In this document: positions 1 through 8,857 of the stretch, in pieces
Numbering within the stretch: position 1 is the first letter of the stretch
How the letters are laid out: every line of letters starts with the position of its first letter
Source: a virus
Strand: one strand, 5' to 3'
Virus record (IMG/VR): IMGVR_UViG_3300043420_000786
Coordinates: 1 to 53,965 of that record
DNA length: 53,965 nucleotides
Notes under the pieces: generated by a model
Told to the model about the DNA's origin: nothing
The model's database searches: none
Seen by the model: only the letters and a program-made list of their open reading frames with translations
Program-made: the position numbers and the translations under genes

Positions 1-2
1 AT

Positions 3-1703
3 CCCAACACGGGTGGTGGTGGTGGTGGTGGCGGCGGCGACAGCGGCACTGGATCTGGTGGAGGAACCAACGGTGGGTCTGGTGCTGCATCTGTTGGTGG
101 AAGGGGTGGAGGGGGTTCTGGAGGAAGACCTAGACCTACTCGTCCAACAGTCTCTACAACTAATCCCGTTTCTCCTTCCAGACCTAGCAGCAGTTCTGGC
201 GGTGGCGGTGGAGGCGGTGGAGGCGGTGGAGGAGGTGGTGGAGGAGGCGGAGCGGGAGGTTCGGGAGGAGGAGGCGGCGGTTCTACCAGATGCGATCCTT
301 TTTCAAAAAAGAAAGAAACAAATAAAGGAAAAGGATGGTCTGAAAGTCCAACTCAATATGCAAAAATTAAAGGTAAGGACATAAAACCAAGAAAAGGTTG
401 CAGTGACTGTGAAGGTAGTGATGGAGTTGGAGATACGGAAGAAGAAAGATTTAAAGACTTAACAATCTATCCATACAATAAAGTAACAGAAACAGAATCT
501 GGTCATGTTTTAGAATTTGATGATACTCCAGGCAGTGAGAGAATTTCAACAAATCATAGAAGTGGAACTTTTGAAGAATACCATCCAAACGGCGATAAAG
601 TAGTAAAAATAGTAAGGGATAGTTATGTTTCTGTTCTTAGAGATGGTCATGTTCATGTTGATGGGTATTGCGATATAACTGTAGATAAAGCATTAAAAAT
701 CCGTATGAACACGGATGAAATGAAAACAAATGAAAACAATGCAGTAAATTTTGATATTCATGTAGGCAAGGGAGCAAATATAAACATTTATGTTGAGGAA
801 GGTCAACTAAATGTCCTTATGGATAAGGGTGACGCCAATGTTCAACTCAAAAAGGGAGACATAAATATGCGTCAAGATTGTGGTAATTTTAATCACTTCA
901 TCAACGGTGACTACAATCTAGAATGCACAGGACATATGCACACGGTAGTAGGTGGGGATATGGTAAATGAAATTGGCGGAAATAGAGATGTTAGAATTGA
1001 TGGTAATTTTGATAATTTGAATATGACAAAGAAAGATTCTGTACAAGAAACTCTCCTAGAAGGAAGCAGAAGAACAAAAATAAAACAAGATCTCCAAGAA
1101 CACATTCAAAAAGTAACGGAACGAGATTACGGAGATGTTGTTAGGGAAATTTATAGGGATGCCGCGGAAAGAACATATGAAGGTTCATATACTTCAGAAA
1201 TCCATAAGGCTTGGTCGGTTGGTGTTGGAAGCAAAATAAATCGCCCATCTGGTTCTCTTGAGTTGGGTGATTTGTCCATTTATGCTGGAAGATCGGTCAT
1301 TAGAACTGATTCTGACAATTATATTATATCTCAAGATGGTAATTCTGGTGTGCTTGGGTTTAGAACCGTCTTCATAGAAGCAGGAGTGGTGGACAATAAG
1401 AGAAATAAAGATGCAGTTATGAGAATTTTTTCAGAAAATTTGAGTTTTATTGGCGGGAAAAAAAATATGAACATTTTTTCTAGAGAAACTCTCCGTCTAT
1501 CGAGTCTCAAGGATATAACTTTGTTTGCTGCTGGTAAACTTTACAAAAATAGTGAGTTTGAAAATGGTGGTAGTTATGTTGGAGGGGAATTGGACGCAGC
1601 AGTTGGGGTGGGATTAGGTGTTGATCCAAGACTACCAGTTGATTTTATACAATGTCCGCCAGGAAAATGGACACCAACTAAACAAAATACTAAATGCAAA
1701 TAG
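3..1703 (+). CDS. 5: Baseplate hub/central spike protein gp5-like, 5' partial
   Basis: The open frame enters from the left edge and runs to the stop at 1701-1703, so the N-terminus is missing. What remains starts with a Gly/Ser/Pro-rich stretch of about 95 residues including 18 consecutive glycines (198-251). It continues through a charged linker with a short C-S-D-C motif into a repetitive beta-rich region (about 540-1120) with spaced xGD/xGN turns such as HVDGYCD, INGDYN, VGGDM and IDGNF. That pattern resembles the octapeptide-repeat triple beta-helix of T4 gp5, the needle that pierces the outer membrane. The next genes, 25 and 6, are baseplate wedge genes, which supports the call. The lysozyme and OB-fold parts of gp5, if present, lie outside the window. 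The long polyglycine linker is unusual. Position 705 is only an internal Met, because the same frame is open upstream. Confidence 0.75.
   Translation, partial: PNTGGGGGGGGGDSGTGSGGGTNGGSGAASVGGRGGGGSGGRPRPTRPTVSTTNPVSPSRPSSSSGGGGGGGGGGGGGGGGGGAGGSGGGGGGSTRCDPFSKKKETNKGKGWSESPTQYAKIKGKDIKPRKGCSDCEGSDGVGDTEEERFKDLTIYPYNKVTETESGHVLEFDDTPGSERISTNHRSGTFEEYHPNGDKVVKIVRDSYVSVLRDGHVHVDGYCDITVDKALKIRMNTDEMKTNENNAVNFDIHVGKGANINIYVEEGQLNVLMDKGDANVQLKKGDINMRQDCGNFNHFINGDYNLECTGHMHTVVGGDMVNEIGGNRDVRIDGNFDNLNMTKKDSVQETLLEGSRRTKIKQDLQEHIQKVTERDYGDVVREIYRDAAERTYEGSYTSEIHKAWSVGVGSKINRPSGSLELGDLSIYAGRSVIRTDSDNYIISQDGNSGVLGFRTVFIEAGVVDNKRNKDAVMRIFSENLSFIGGKKNMNIFSRETLRLSSLKDITLFAAGKLYKNSEFENGGSYVGGELDAAVGVGLGVDPRLPVDFIQCPPGKWTPTKQNTKCK
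12..38 (+). repeat. GGN triplet repeat encoding polyglycine
   Basis: Nine consecutive glycine codons (six ggt, then three ggc) lie in the frame of the gp5-like gene. It is a triplet tract, so slippage would change linker length without breaking the frame. Confidence 0.9.
198..251 (+). repeat. Second GGN tract, 18 glycine codons
   Basis: Eighteen uninterrupted glycine codons (mixed ggc/ggt/gga) in the gp5-like frame are followed by further Gly-rich sequence to about 290. The mixed third bases suggest selection on the protein rather than recent slippage of a single codon. Confidence 0.9.
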
Positions 1704-1711
1704 CATAAATA
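1704..1711 (+). promoter_or_regulatory. Late-promoter-like box CATAAATA before gene 25
   Basis: CATAAATA differs from the T4 late consensus TATAAATA at one base. It ends only 7 nt before the gene 25 start codon, so a transcript starting here would be nearly leaderless. It may be fortuitous AT-rich sequence. Confidence 0.3.
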
Positions 1712-1718
1712 AAAAAGA

Positions 1719-2144
1719 ATGAACAAAAATCTAAAAATAACAGACATAGATTATTCTTTCAAGGCACATCCCGTGTCTGGAAATTTGATATTAAAAACAG
1801 GAAAAGAAGCAATAAAACAATCCGTAAGGACTTTATTGTTGATAAATTCTTTTGAAAAACCTTTTTTTGCAATGTCTGTGAATTTAAGAAATAAACTTTT
1901 TGATAATTTCGATTTTATCGTAGAAAACGACATCATACAAAGAATTAAAAAAATACTAGAAATACATGAGCCAAGAATAGTAGTTGAAGATGTTTCTATA
2001 AATTATGGTAAAACAAGAGAAACTATAGATGATGTTTTTATTGATACAAGAGAACAAGAATTGGTAGTTTCGGTAACTTACACAATAATAGGAGAGGAAG
2101 CATCTAGAGAGACAATATCTCTAGTTGTATCCAGAAGCAGATGA
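1719..2144 (+). CDS. 25: Baseplate wedge subunit gp25
   Basis: A 141-residue protein of the GPW/gp25 family, close to T4 gp25 (132 residues). Gp25 sits in the core bundle of each baseplate wedge with gp6 and helps attach the first sheath ring. The N-terminal segment SFKAHPVSGNL (13-23) is the typical family opening, followed by a conserved KEAIKQSVR helix (29-37) and an alternating beta C-terminus ending in TYTIIGEEAS. The stop overlaps the gene 6 start by 4 nt (ATGA), implying coupled translation and equimolar wedge subunits. No good Shine-Dalgarno precedes the ATG. Identity is well supported by sequence pattern and by the neighbours gp5 and gp6. Confidence 0.88.
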   Translation: MNKNLKITDIDYSFKAHPVSGNLILKTGKEAIKQSVRTLLLINSFEKPFFAMSVNLRNKLFDNFDFIVENDIIQRIKKILEIHEPRIVVEDVSINYGKTRETIDDVFIDTREQELVVSVTYTIIGEEASRETISLVVSRSR

Positions 2145-3982
2145 AGACTAAAGACTTAAAAATAACAGATATAGAGTTTGATTTAATCAAACAAAATTTA
2201 AAAAATTTCTTGAAATCCCAACAGGAGTTCACTGGTTATAATTTTGAAGGTTCTGCTTTAAATATCATTCTCGATGTACTGGCATACAATACTTACTACC
2301 AAGCATTTTACAATAATATGACAGTAAACGAGATGTTCTTGGACAGTGCAACCAAGAGATCTTCTATAGTTTCCATAGCAAAACATTTTGCATATAGACC
2401 AAAAACAATAACATCTGCTAGGTGTGAAGTTCAAATAACTATTGATGCGGGTGAATACCCAACTAGCGGAACATTACCTAGAGGTACTAGAGTAAATGCT
2501 ATAAAAGATGGTTTTAGTTATATGTTCTTTCTACCAATAGATGCAAATCTTGTCCCTTCTTCGTACTATGAAAACGGAAATGTAAGAGAATACTCTACGG
2601 ATACAGTAACTTTAATAGAGGGTGTAGTTAGAAAATATTCTTTTGTTGCTGATTCTGGTGACAGCACTCAAAGATTTGTAATACCATATAAAAATGTCGA
2701 TGCTTCTACTTTAAAAGTACAAATACAAGCAAATTCTTCTTCTACAGAATTTGAAACTTTCTATGAAGCAACAAATATCACAGAAGTAACTGAAGAAAGT
2801 CTTGTTTATTACTTAGAAGAAAATTCTGATGGTTATCTTGAGTTACTTTTTGGAGATGGAGTTTTAGGTAAAAGACTAGAAAACGGTAATGTAATAAGAA
2901 TAGAAATAGTAGAATCAAGTGGTTCTGCTGCAAATGGTATTGGGATTGCAAACAGCACCAATGTTTTTGGCGGAGCAATTGGATATAGCACTACATCTAC
3001 TAGACTAATAGTTCCTTCTTCTGGTGGAACGGACAAAGAAAGTAAAGAATCAATTAGATTTAATGTCACCAGAAATTATGTTACCCAGAACAGAGCAGTC
3101 ACTAAAGAAGATTATAGAAATATAATTCTAAAAGATTTTAACAGTTTAGAAGATGTTATTTGTTGGGGTGGTGAAGAGAATGATCCTATCCAATATGGAA
3201 AGGTGTTTATTTCTGTAAAACCAAAAGAAGGTGTATTTCTTTCTTCAGATGAAAAAAGTAAAATAGTACAAACCCTTACGAGAACTAGAAATGTTGTTGG
3301 AGTATTGGTGGAGTTTGTAGATCCAGAAGTTCTTTATTTGAATCTTACTGTAAATGTAAAAATTGATCCGATCAATCTACCAGAAGGAACTAATCAAATT
3401 ATTTCGGATATAAGACAGTCTGTATATTCCTTTACAGAGGAATATTTGGATAAATTTGATAAAGATCTTTATTCTACAGAATTGAGCACTTCCATTCAAG
3501 AAGTAAATAATAACATAGTTAGCAATGAAGTTTTAGTTGTCTTAGAAAAAAGATTTGTACCTCTTTTCGATTTAAAATCGCATAATTATGTGCTAAAATT
3601 AAACAATAAATTGTATCATCCTGAAGATGGATACAAGAGTATATTGTCTACAAATCTATTTGGTTATTTTGACAAAAATGGGATTGATAGAGACTGTGAA
3701 CTAGATGAGGATGGTTATGGTAATATTCGTCTTTTCTATACTCTTAATGGAAACAAAATAATCATAAATTCCAAGATAGGTTCTATAGATTATGATAAAG
3801 GAATCATTTATTTGAACAAATTTAAACCAACATCTTTGATTGATCAAAAACCAATAAGTGTTTATTGCGTACCAAATGAATCGGATATAGTTGCAAAACA
3901 AAAAATGTTCTTAGTTCACGATTTTAATGATCCTTTGTCTTTGGTGATAAACCAAACACTAGTACCATATAAAAACAGATGA
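2141..3982 (+). CDS. 6: Baseplate wedge subunit gp6
   Basis: A 613-residue protein matching T4 gp6 (660 residues), the dimeric wedge protein that forms the continuous inner ring of the baseplate and holds gp25 and gp53. The N-terminal 5-90 region is the classic gp6/gpJ-like start: a helix, the EFTGYNFEGSALNIILDVLA segment, YNTYYQAF, NEMFLDSATKRSSIVSIAKH and then YRPKT. A gp6-type middle with VTRNYVTQNRAVTKEDYR follows, then a beta-rich C-terminus. It overlaps gene 25 at its start and the gp7-like gene at its end (4 nt each), so genes 25, 6 and 7-like are tightly coupled. Confidence 0.9.
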   Translation: MKTKDLKITDIEFDLIKQNLKNFLKSQQEFTGYNFEGSALNIILDVLAYNTYYQAFYNNMTVNEMFLDSATKRSSIVSIAKHFAYRPKTITSARCEVQITIDAGEYPTSGTLPRGTRVNAIKDGFSYMFFLPIDANLVPSSYYENGNVREYSTDTVTLIEGVVRKYSFVADSGDSTQRFVIPYKNVDASTLKVQIQANSSSTEFETFYEATNITEVTEESLVYYLEENSDGYLELLFGDGVLGKRLENGNVIRIEIVESSGSAANGIGIANSTNVFGGAIGYSTTSTRLIVPSSGGTDKESKESIRFNVTRNYVTQNRAVTKEDYRNIILKDFNSLEDVICWGGEENDPIQYGKVFISVKPKEGVFLSSDEKSKIVQTLTRTRNVVGVLVEFVDPEVLYLNLTVNVKIDPINLPEGTNQIISDIRQSVYSFTEEYLDKFDKDLYSTELSTSIQEVNNNIVSNEVLVVLEKRFVPLFDLKSHNYVLKLNNKLYHPEDGYKSILSTNLFGYFDKNGIDRDCELDEDGYGNIRLFYTLNGNKIIINSKIGSIDYDKGIIYLNKFKPTSLIDQKPISVYCVPNESDIVAKQKMFLVHDFNDPLSLVINQTLVPYKNR

Positions 3983-5811
3983 TAACTTTAAGAAGTCCAC
4001 TTTCCAAATCTACTGTATACTCGGATAAAGTATATGTTGATTATTTGGTCGAAGAAAATTCAAAGTTTACAGATAAGATAGTTTTTATTCTCGATGGAGT
4101 GAAATACGAGAAACAAGATTTGTTTGGTTCCTTCGAAATACAAAATGTGGAATCGGGGAATCATCTTCTTCGTGCTTATTTGGTGAATAAATCTGGAAAG
4201 ATAATAGTAGGATCTGAAAAAAGAGTAAAGTTCAAGACGGATGATAATGTAATCTTTTTGAAGAATAAACTTTCAAATGTTATGTCTTCGCAGATTCCAT
4301 CATTCATAAAAGAAGAATATGATGTGTTTGTTTTGTTCTTGGAAAAATATTATCAGTTTCTAGAACAATCAAACAATCCAAATTATGTGCCCTTTTCTCA
4401 GTTTGATTTCTTTGATGTCGATCATACACCAGAAATACTGATTGAGAGATTTAGAAGAATATTCATACCTGATTTTCCACAAGAACTGACCACGGATAGA
4501 CAGACAGGTGAACCTCTTAATATAAGAAATTTGATAAAAAGAGCGATAGAATTCTATCAATCAAAAGGAACTGAAAAATCTTTAAACTTTTTGTTCAAGA
4601 TTCTTTATGATTCTGAGATAGAAATATTCTACCCAAGAACAGAAATATTTGTGGCTTCTGGTGGTCTTTGGTTGGAATCGAAATCAGTTAAACTTTTTGC
4701 TTTCGTTAACGAAGATAAGATAAGATCTTTGGTTGGTAAAAACATATATCAAAAGAACGAAAACGATATCAGAACAAATACAGCAAGAGTTTCTTCTTGC
4801 AATGTTTATATTCAGAGTCCATATAAAGTAGCAGAATTGTTTTTAGAAGAAGTGTATGGAGACTTTGTAGAAGGTAATATTTATTGCGATTTAGTATACG
4901 AGGACGCTTTTCAAACATTCTCCTTTCCATTAAAACGATCAATACAGACTATAAATTTGTCAAGTGGAGGATCAAATTATTCGGAAGGAGATGTTGTAGA
5001 ACTACTGCCGAATACCTCTTCCTCTGGTGTTGGGTATAAAGGTGTGGTATCTAAAGTCGATCCTATCACTGGATCTATTTTAAAAATAAAAACCATAAAC
5101 TTTGGAGTAAATTATGAAGAAACTCCAACTTCTTATACTTTATCCATAACAAGTTCTGGTGGATCGGGTGCTTCTGGTTCACCATTAACCACATTTATGT
5201 GTAAATATGATGGTTATTATAAGAACAGCAAAAGTCTTCTTGGTGCTAAAAACTTCTTGCAAGACAACTATTACTATCAAACACACTCCTATGAAATAAA
5301 AACTGATGTTTCTTACGATACATTTAAGGATCCAATAACAAGATTGGCGCATCCTGCTGGATACAAGATGTTTGGAAAACTTACATTAAGACCGTTGATC
5401 TTGACCAATCCTTCTACTTTAAACAATGTTGTCGCAACTAGAAGTAATTTTATTGGAAACTATTTGCCTTATCGAGTATCAACCAACTTGAATTTGAGAC
5501 AAGAGGGCAACGATCTGTTTCCAGAAGGATTCAATCCAGATCAACCTATTAGTTCACAAACAGGAGAAGATGAATTTGTTCACGATGTTGCTGGTTATCC
5601 TATAAAAACAAATATAAACAATGCAACTTACTCTTTGAGTAGGACATTACCAGATGTTTCAGACATCTATCAAAAAGGTAGTTATTGGGTGGTATTTCCT
5701 CATCCAAATTCTAATCTAAATACAAATGAAACGATAAGTTCATTTTTAGAATTAACTATTGAACAATTAGCAATAGAAAACACAGAAATACAAGTAGGGG
5801 ATGAGTTCTAA
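3979..5811 (+). CDS. Baseplate wedge protein, gp7-like
   Basis: A 610-residue structural protein in the position of T4 gene 7, between 6 and 8. Residues 1-88 look like a small Ig-like beta domain (VFILDGVKYE... SGNHLLRAYL... IIVGSEK). Residues 104-130 carry a helix of the type seen at the start of marine-phage gp7 proteins (SQIPSFIKEEYDVFVLFLEK, then YYQFLEQ). A helical region with NIRNLIKRAIEFYQSKGTEK follows. The C-terminal half has Gly-rich beta-hairpin units (SSGGSNYSEGDVV, NFGVNYEETPTSY) common in marine phage tail proteins. It is far shorter than T4 gp7 (1032), so the name rests mostly on order and the N-terminal pattern. A different wedge or fibre-connector role is possible. Confidence 0.6.
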   Translation: MITLRSPLSKSTVYSDKVYVDYLVEENSKFTDKIVFILDGVKYEKQDLFGSFEIQNVESGNHLLRAYLVNKSGKIIVGSEKRVKFKTDDNVIFLKNKLSNVMSSQIPSFIKEEYDVFVLFLEKYYQFLEQSNNPNYVPFSQFDFFDVDHTPEILIERFRRIFIPDFPQELTTDRQTGEPLNIRNLIKRAIEFYQSKGTEKSLNFLFKILYDSEIEIFYPRTEIFVASGGLWLESKSVKLFAFVNEDKIRSLVGKNIYQKNENDIRTNTARVSSCNVYIQSPYKVAELFLEEVYGDFVEGNIYCDLVYEDAFQTFSFPLKRSIQTINLSSGGSNYSEGDVVELLPNTSSSGVGYKGVVSKVDPITGSILKIKTINFGVNYEETPTSYTLSITSSGGSGASGSPLTTFMCKYDGYYKNSKSLLGAKNFLQDNYYYQTHSYEIKTDVSYDTFKDPITRLAHPAGYKMFGKLTLRPLILTNPSTLNNVVATRSNFIGNYLPYRVSTNLNLRQEGNDLFPEGFNPDQPISSQTGEDEFVHDVAGYPIKTNINNATYSLSRTLPDVSDIYQKGSYWVVFPHPNSNLNTNETISSFLELTIEQLAIENTEIQVGDEF

Positions 5812-8800
5812 TGGCAGATACACTATCATATTCATTGAGGTCCACTTTTGCTAAAGAGTTCTTTCAAAGTTTGACCGATCCCATATCAAATGATGATTAT
5901 TATATGTTTTATGGGAGAGCCAAGCCTTGGAGCGGAAACACCACACCAACTACTGTTGATACCATAAAAGAACAAAATGAAGCAAAAAGAAATATTCTTT
6001 TTTATCAAAAAATAATATCATCTGATGTATCTTTGGTTGCACCAAGATATGATTGGACTTCAGGTATTGTTTACGATCAGTATGAGGATGATGTAGAACT
6101 TTGGAAACTAAGCAAAAAGTATTATGTTTTAGTTCAAGAAGGCGATGAATTTGGAGTGTTTATCTGTTTGTCTAATAATGGAGGATCGCCGTCCACCGCA
6201 TCTCCATCCTTACCGAACAACGGTTCAGCCGCAACTCAGGAAATAATAACTTCGGATGGATATGTTTGGAAATATCTTTATACCCTTACAGATGAAATGG
6301 AGAAATTTCTAACATCTACTTATATGCCAGTTGTGATTTTGGATAAAATATCTTATAACGATGCTCGTGCTTTGGCTCTAGCAGTCAAATTGGATGCAGA
6401 TAATGGAAGTATTCAAAAAATAACAATAAACACAACAGATGAATTTACTAATTTAGTAAATCCTGATTTTTCCGATAATTCTTATAGTGTAACAAGTTAT
6501 AACTCTCAAACACTAACAATGACAGCATCTGTTGGTTCTGCGATGTCTAGTGTTAATAATTTTTACAACACAAATTATGTTGTATTTTTTGAAAATGGTA
6601 AAATAGGAACAATAGATTCATATACAGTATCTAATGGTGTCGCTACAATTGTTTTGTGTGAAGTTTATCCTGATGACGCAACTGCAATTCAATCTGGTGA
6701 TGTTTTCTCGATATTACCTAAGATTAATATAAAAGGTAATGGCACTGGAGCAGTCGCCGTTCCTGTTTTTCAAAACAACATTCTGACAGATATTATTGTT
6801 ATGAATGGTGGACAGAATTATAATTTTGCAGAAACATTCTTTTTAATAAACACTAATGTTTCTCTGTCTGCTGTTATTCCCCCAGACGGAGGACATGGTT
6901 TTGATATTCTTGGAGAAATAAAACCAACAAGTATATTAATTTCTAAAGATGTTTCTTTCGCAGCAATACCAGACAATGAAGAAAAATATTTCGGAAACAG
7001 TTCATTCCTAAGACAAATAGGAATAGTGAAGAACATAGAAACTTCTAATGGAACAAACCCAAATAATCAAACAAACCAATATGATATGGTTTTAAAGTAT
7101 AATGGTTCCGTATCTGGTACTTCTTATGGTGGCACACCTACTGATTATACCTTACCTAATTGGGGATTTGCTTCAATTTATCTCTTAACTCCGAGTAGTA
7201 ATCCTGTAAATGAATTTAATCAACCAGTAAATATTGATGATTTTTATCAAATAGGAAATACTTATACTGGTAAATCGTTTTTTGTTCAAAATCAGAATAA
7301 TGAAGATTATATCGGTGTTCTTGTTGACAAAAAAATCAATTGGCCAAACAACGGTGACGCCGTTCTATACTTTGAGAGTAGTTCTAGTGCTATAGGATTT
7401 GATACTAACACTTTTATTACTAACCAGCAAACTGGTCAAAAAATTAAACACCAATCTACAATTTTTACAAAAAATATTTATGAATTTAGAGAAAATTTAG
7501 CACAAAGTAGTGATGTTTATTATCATGTTTCTAATTTTAGAAATGATGATGGTCAATATTTTAATTTTTATGAATTAACACCTGTTCCAGTAAATACACA
7601 GTTACCCAGTAATCAAATAACCCAAGCAACTGCTGCAAATTTTTTCACTGTTGGTGATGTAATACAATTTTTCGAAGACAGCACATCTACCACACCTTTA
7701 TTGCAGGCTACTATTTCTGAAATTATTGTGCCTGGTATTTTTGGTTATAGATCAGCATACTCTGCTAATCCAGGTGGGCAGGCAAATATGTCTACTACAC
7801 TAAAACTAACAAATATTGTTGGTGATTTGAGTGCAAAAACTAGATATGAATCATTGATTCAAGATAATATCACTTTGTATTGTGGTCACATTCAAAATTT
7901 ATCAAAAACAGACGAAGTATTTGAGTATGATGGTAGTACTATAGGAGCACCTACTGGTGAGTTTGTTAATCGTTCTTTGAATTTCGATTCTATCTTTAAT
8001 GCTTATTATTCTAGTCTTTTATTCAAAGACAAAGAACAAATATTAATAGAATCAGAATTTGATGTATCTAATTACCTGTTCCCAAATCCGCAATCAGCAC
8101 CCGCAACAGCACCCACACACATATTAGGAAACGATACTCTATCCACAGCAAAAATAGAATCTTTTTCGGTGGATCCTCTTGATCCTACTAAATTGAATTT
8201 AAAAATAACCTCCCCATCTGGCGATTATGAACCAGCAACAATAACAACAAATCAAGTAACCTCTGGTGAAAGTGTCACTCTTTTTAGAAGAACCCCCAGT
8301 AGTTTTACAAACACCGTGAATTTAGTAGAAGGAAACACACAAAATTTGTATGTTCTTTCTGAAAATTATGATGTTTCAGCACCAGCAAACATACCAGAAA
8401 CAATAATTTCTTCTGTAGTTTCTAAATATGTTCTTTCTAAAGATGGGAGTTTCGGTGAAATCGTCACCCCAGTTGGTAGTTATTTGTATAGGGAACCAAC
8501 AGAGACTAAAGATTCGGCGGCAGGATTCGTAATATCGCAAGATTTACCAGAGGGAACTACAACAAAAACAAAAAACATCTATGTTCAGATGGAAAAAGGA
8601 ACATTTGATGTAGGTGATATTTTAATATGTGTTTCTGATCCATTTGTAAAAAATGTGACTCTTTTTAATAATCAATGTGCCGGAAATACTGGTGTATCTC
8701 CAGTCACTGTTTCTGTGGCAGAACAAAAATACAACAATATCAATATTAACAAATACTCAGGAGAAGTGCTATACATACAAAATATAGATCCTGTGCAACT

Positions 8801-8846
8801 TTCGACAGATACAAATTTTACCACTAATATACTTTTGGGATTCTAA
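5811..8846 (+). CDS. 8: Baseplate wedge protein gp8-like with giant C-terminal extension
   Basis: The first 160 residues hold three short motifs also seen in T4 gp8, in the same order: FYGRAKPW (33-40; T4 FGRSEPW), APRYDW (77-82; T4 IPRRDW) and SDGYVWKYLYTL (149-160; T4 GDGYVWKYLFEI). T4 gp8 is 334 residues and forms the wedge periphery that anchors other arm proteins. This protein is 1011 residues. The extra part is beta-rich, low in cysteine, and includes a GGQNY hairpin like those in the preceding protein. It probably carries functions that separate peripheral proteins provide in T4 (gp9, gp11 or gp12 are not seen here). Its start overlaps the previous stop by 1 nt. Confidence 0.75.
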   Translation: MADTLSYSLRSTFAKEFFQSLTDPISNDDYYMFYGRAKPWSGNTTPTTVDTIKEQNEAKRNILFYQKIISSDVSLVAPRYDWTSGIVYDQYEDDVELWKLSKKYYVLVQEGDEFGVFICLSNNGGSPSTASPSLPNNGSAATQEIITSDGYVWKYLYTLTDEMEKFLTSTYMPVVILDKISYNDARALALAVKLDADNGSIQKITINTTDEFTNLVNPDFSDNSYSVTSYNSQTLTMTASVGSAMSSVNNFYNTNYVVFFENGKIGTIDSYTVSNGVATIVLCEVYPDDATAIQSGDVFSILPKINIKGNGTGAVAVPVFQNNILTDIIVMNGGQNYNFAETFFLINTNVSLSAVIPPDGGHGFDILGEIKPTSILISKDVSFAAIPDNEEKYFGNSSFLRQIGIVKNIETSNGTNPNNQTNQYDMVLKYNGSVSGTSYGGTPTDYTLPNWGFASIYLLTPSSNPVNEFNQPVNIDDFYQIGNTYTGKSFFVQNQNNEDYIGVLVDKKINWPNNGDAVLYFESSSSAIGFDTNTFITNQQTGQKIKHQSTIFTKNIYEFRENLAQSSDVYYHVSNFRNDDGQYFNFYELTPVPVNTQLPSNQITQATAANFFTVGDVIQFFEDSTSTTPLLQATISEIIVPGIFGYRSAYSANPGGQANMSTTLKLTNIVGDLSAKTRYESLIQDNITLYCGHIQNLSKTDEVFEYDGSTIGAPTGEFVNRSLNFDSIFNAYYSSLLFKDKEQILIESEFDVSNYLFPNPQSAPATAPTHILGNDTLSTAKIESFSVDPLDPTKLNLKITSPSGDYEPATITTNQVTSGESVTLFRRTPSSFTNTVNLVEGNTQNLYVLSENYDVSAPANIPETIISSVVSKYVLSKDGSFGEIVTPVGSYLYREPTETKDSAAGFVISQDLPEGTTTKTKNIYVQMEKGTFDVGDILICVSDPFVKNVTLFNNQCAGNTGVSPVTVSVAEQKYNNININKYSGEVLYIQNIDPVQLSTDTNFTTNILLGF

Positions 8847-8857
8847 TGGAGATATAG

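Noticed and set aside
13-384. Val/Ala/Glu-rich open frame at the left edge
   Set aside because: It is a shadow of the GGN repeats read in another frame. The Gly-rich frame runs without stop into the gp5-like protein.
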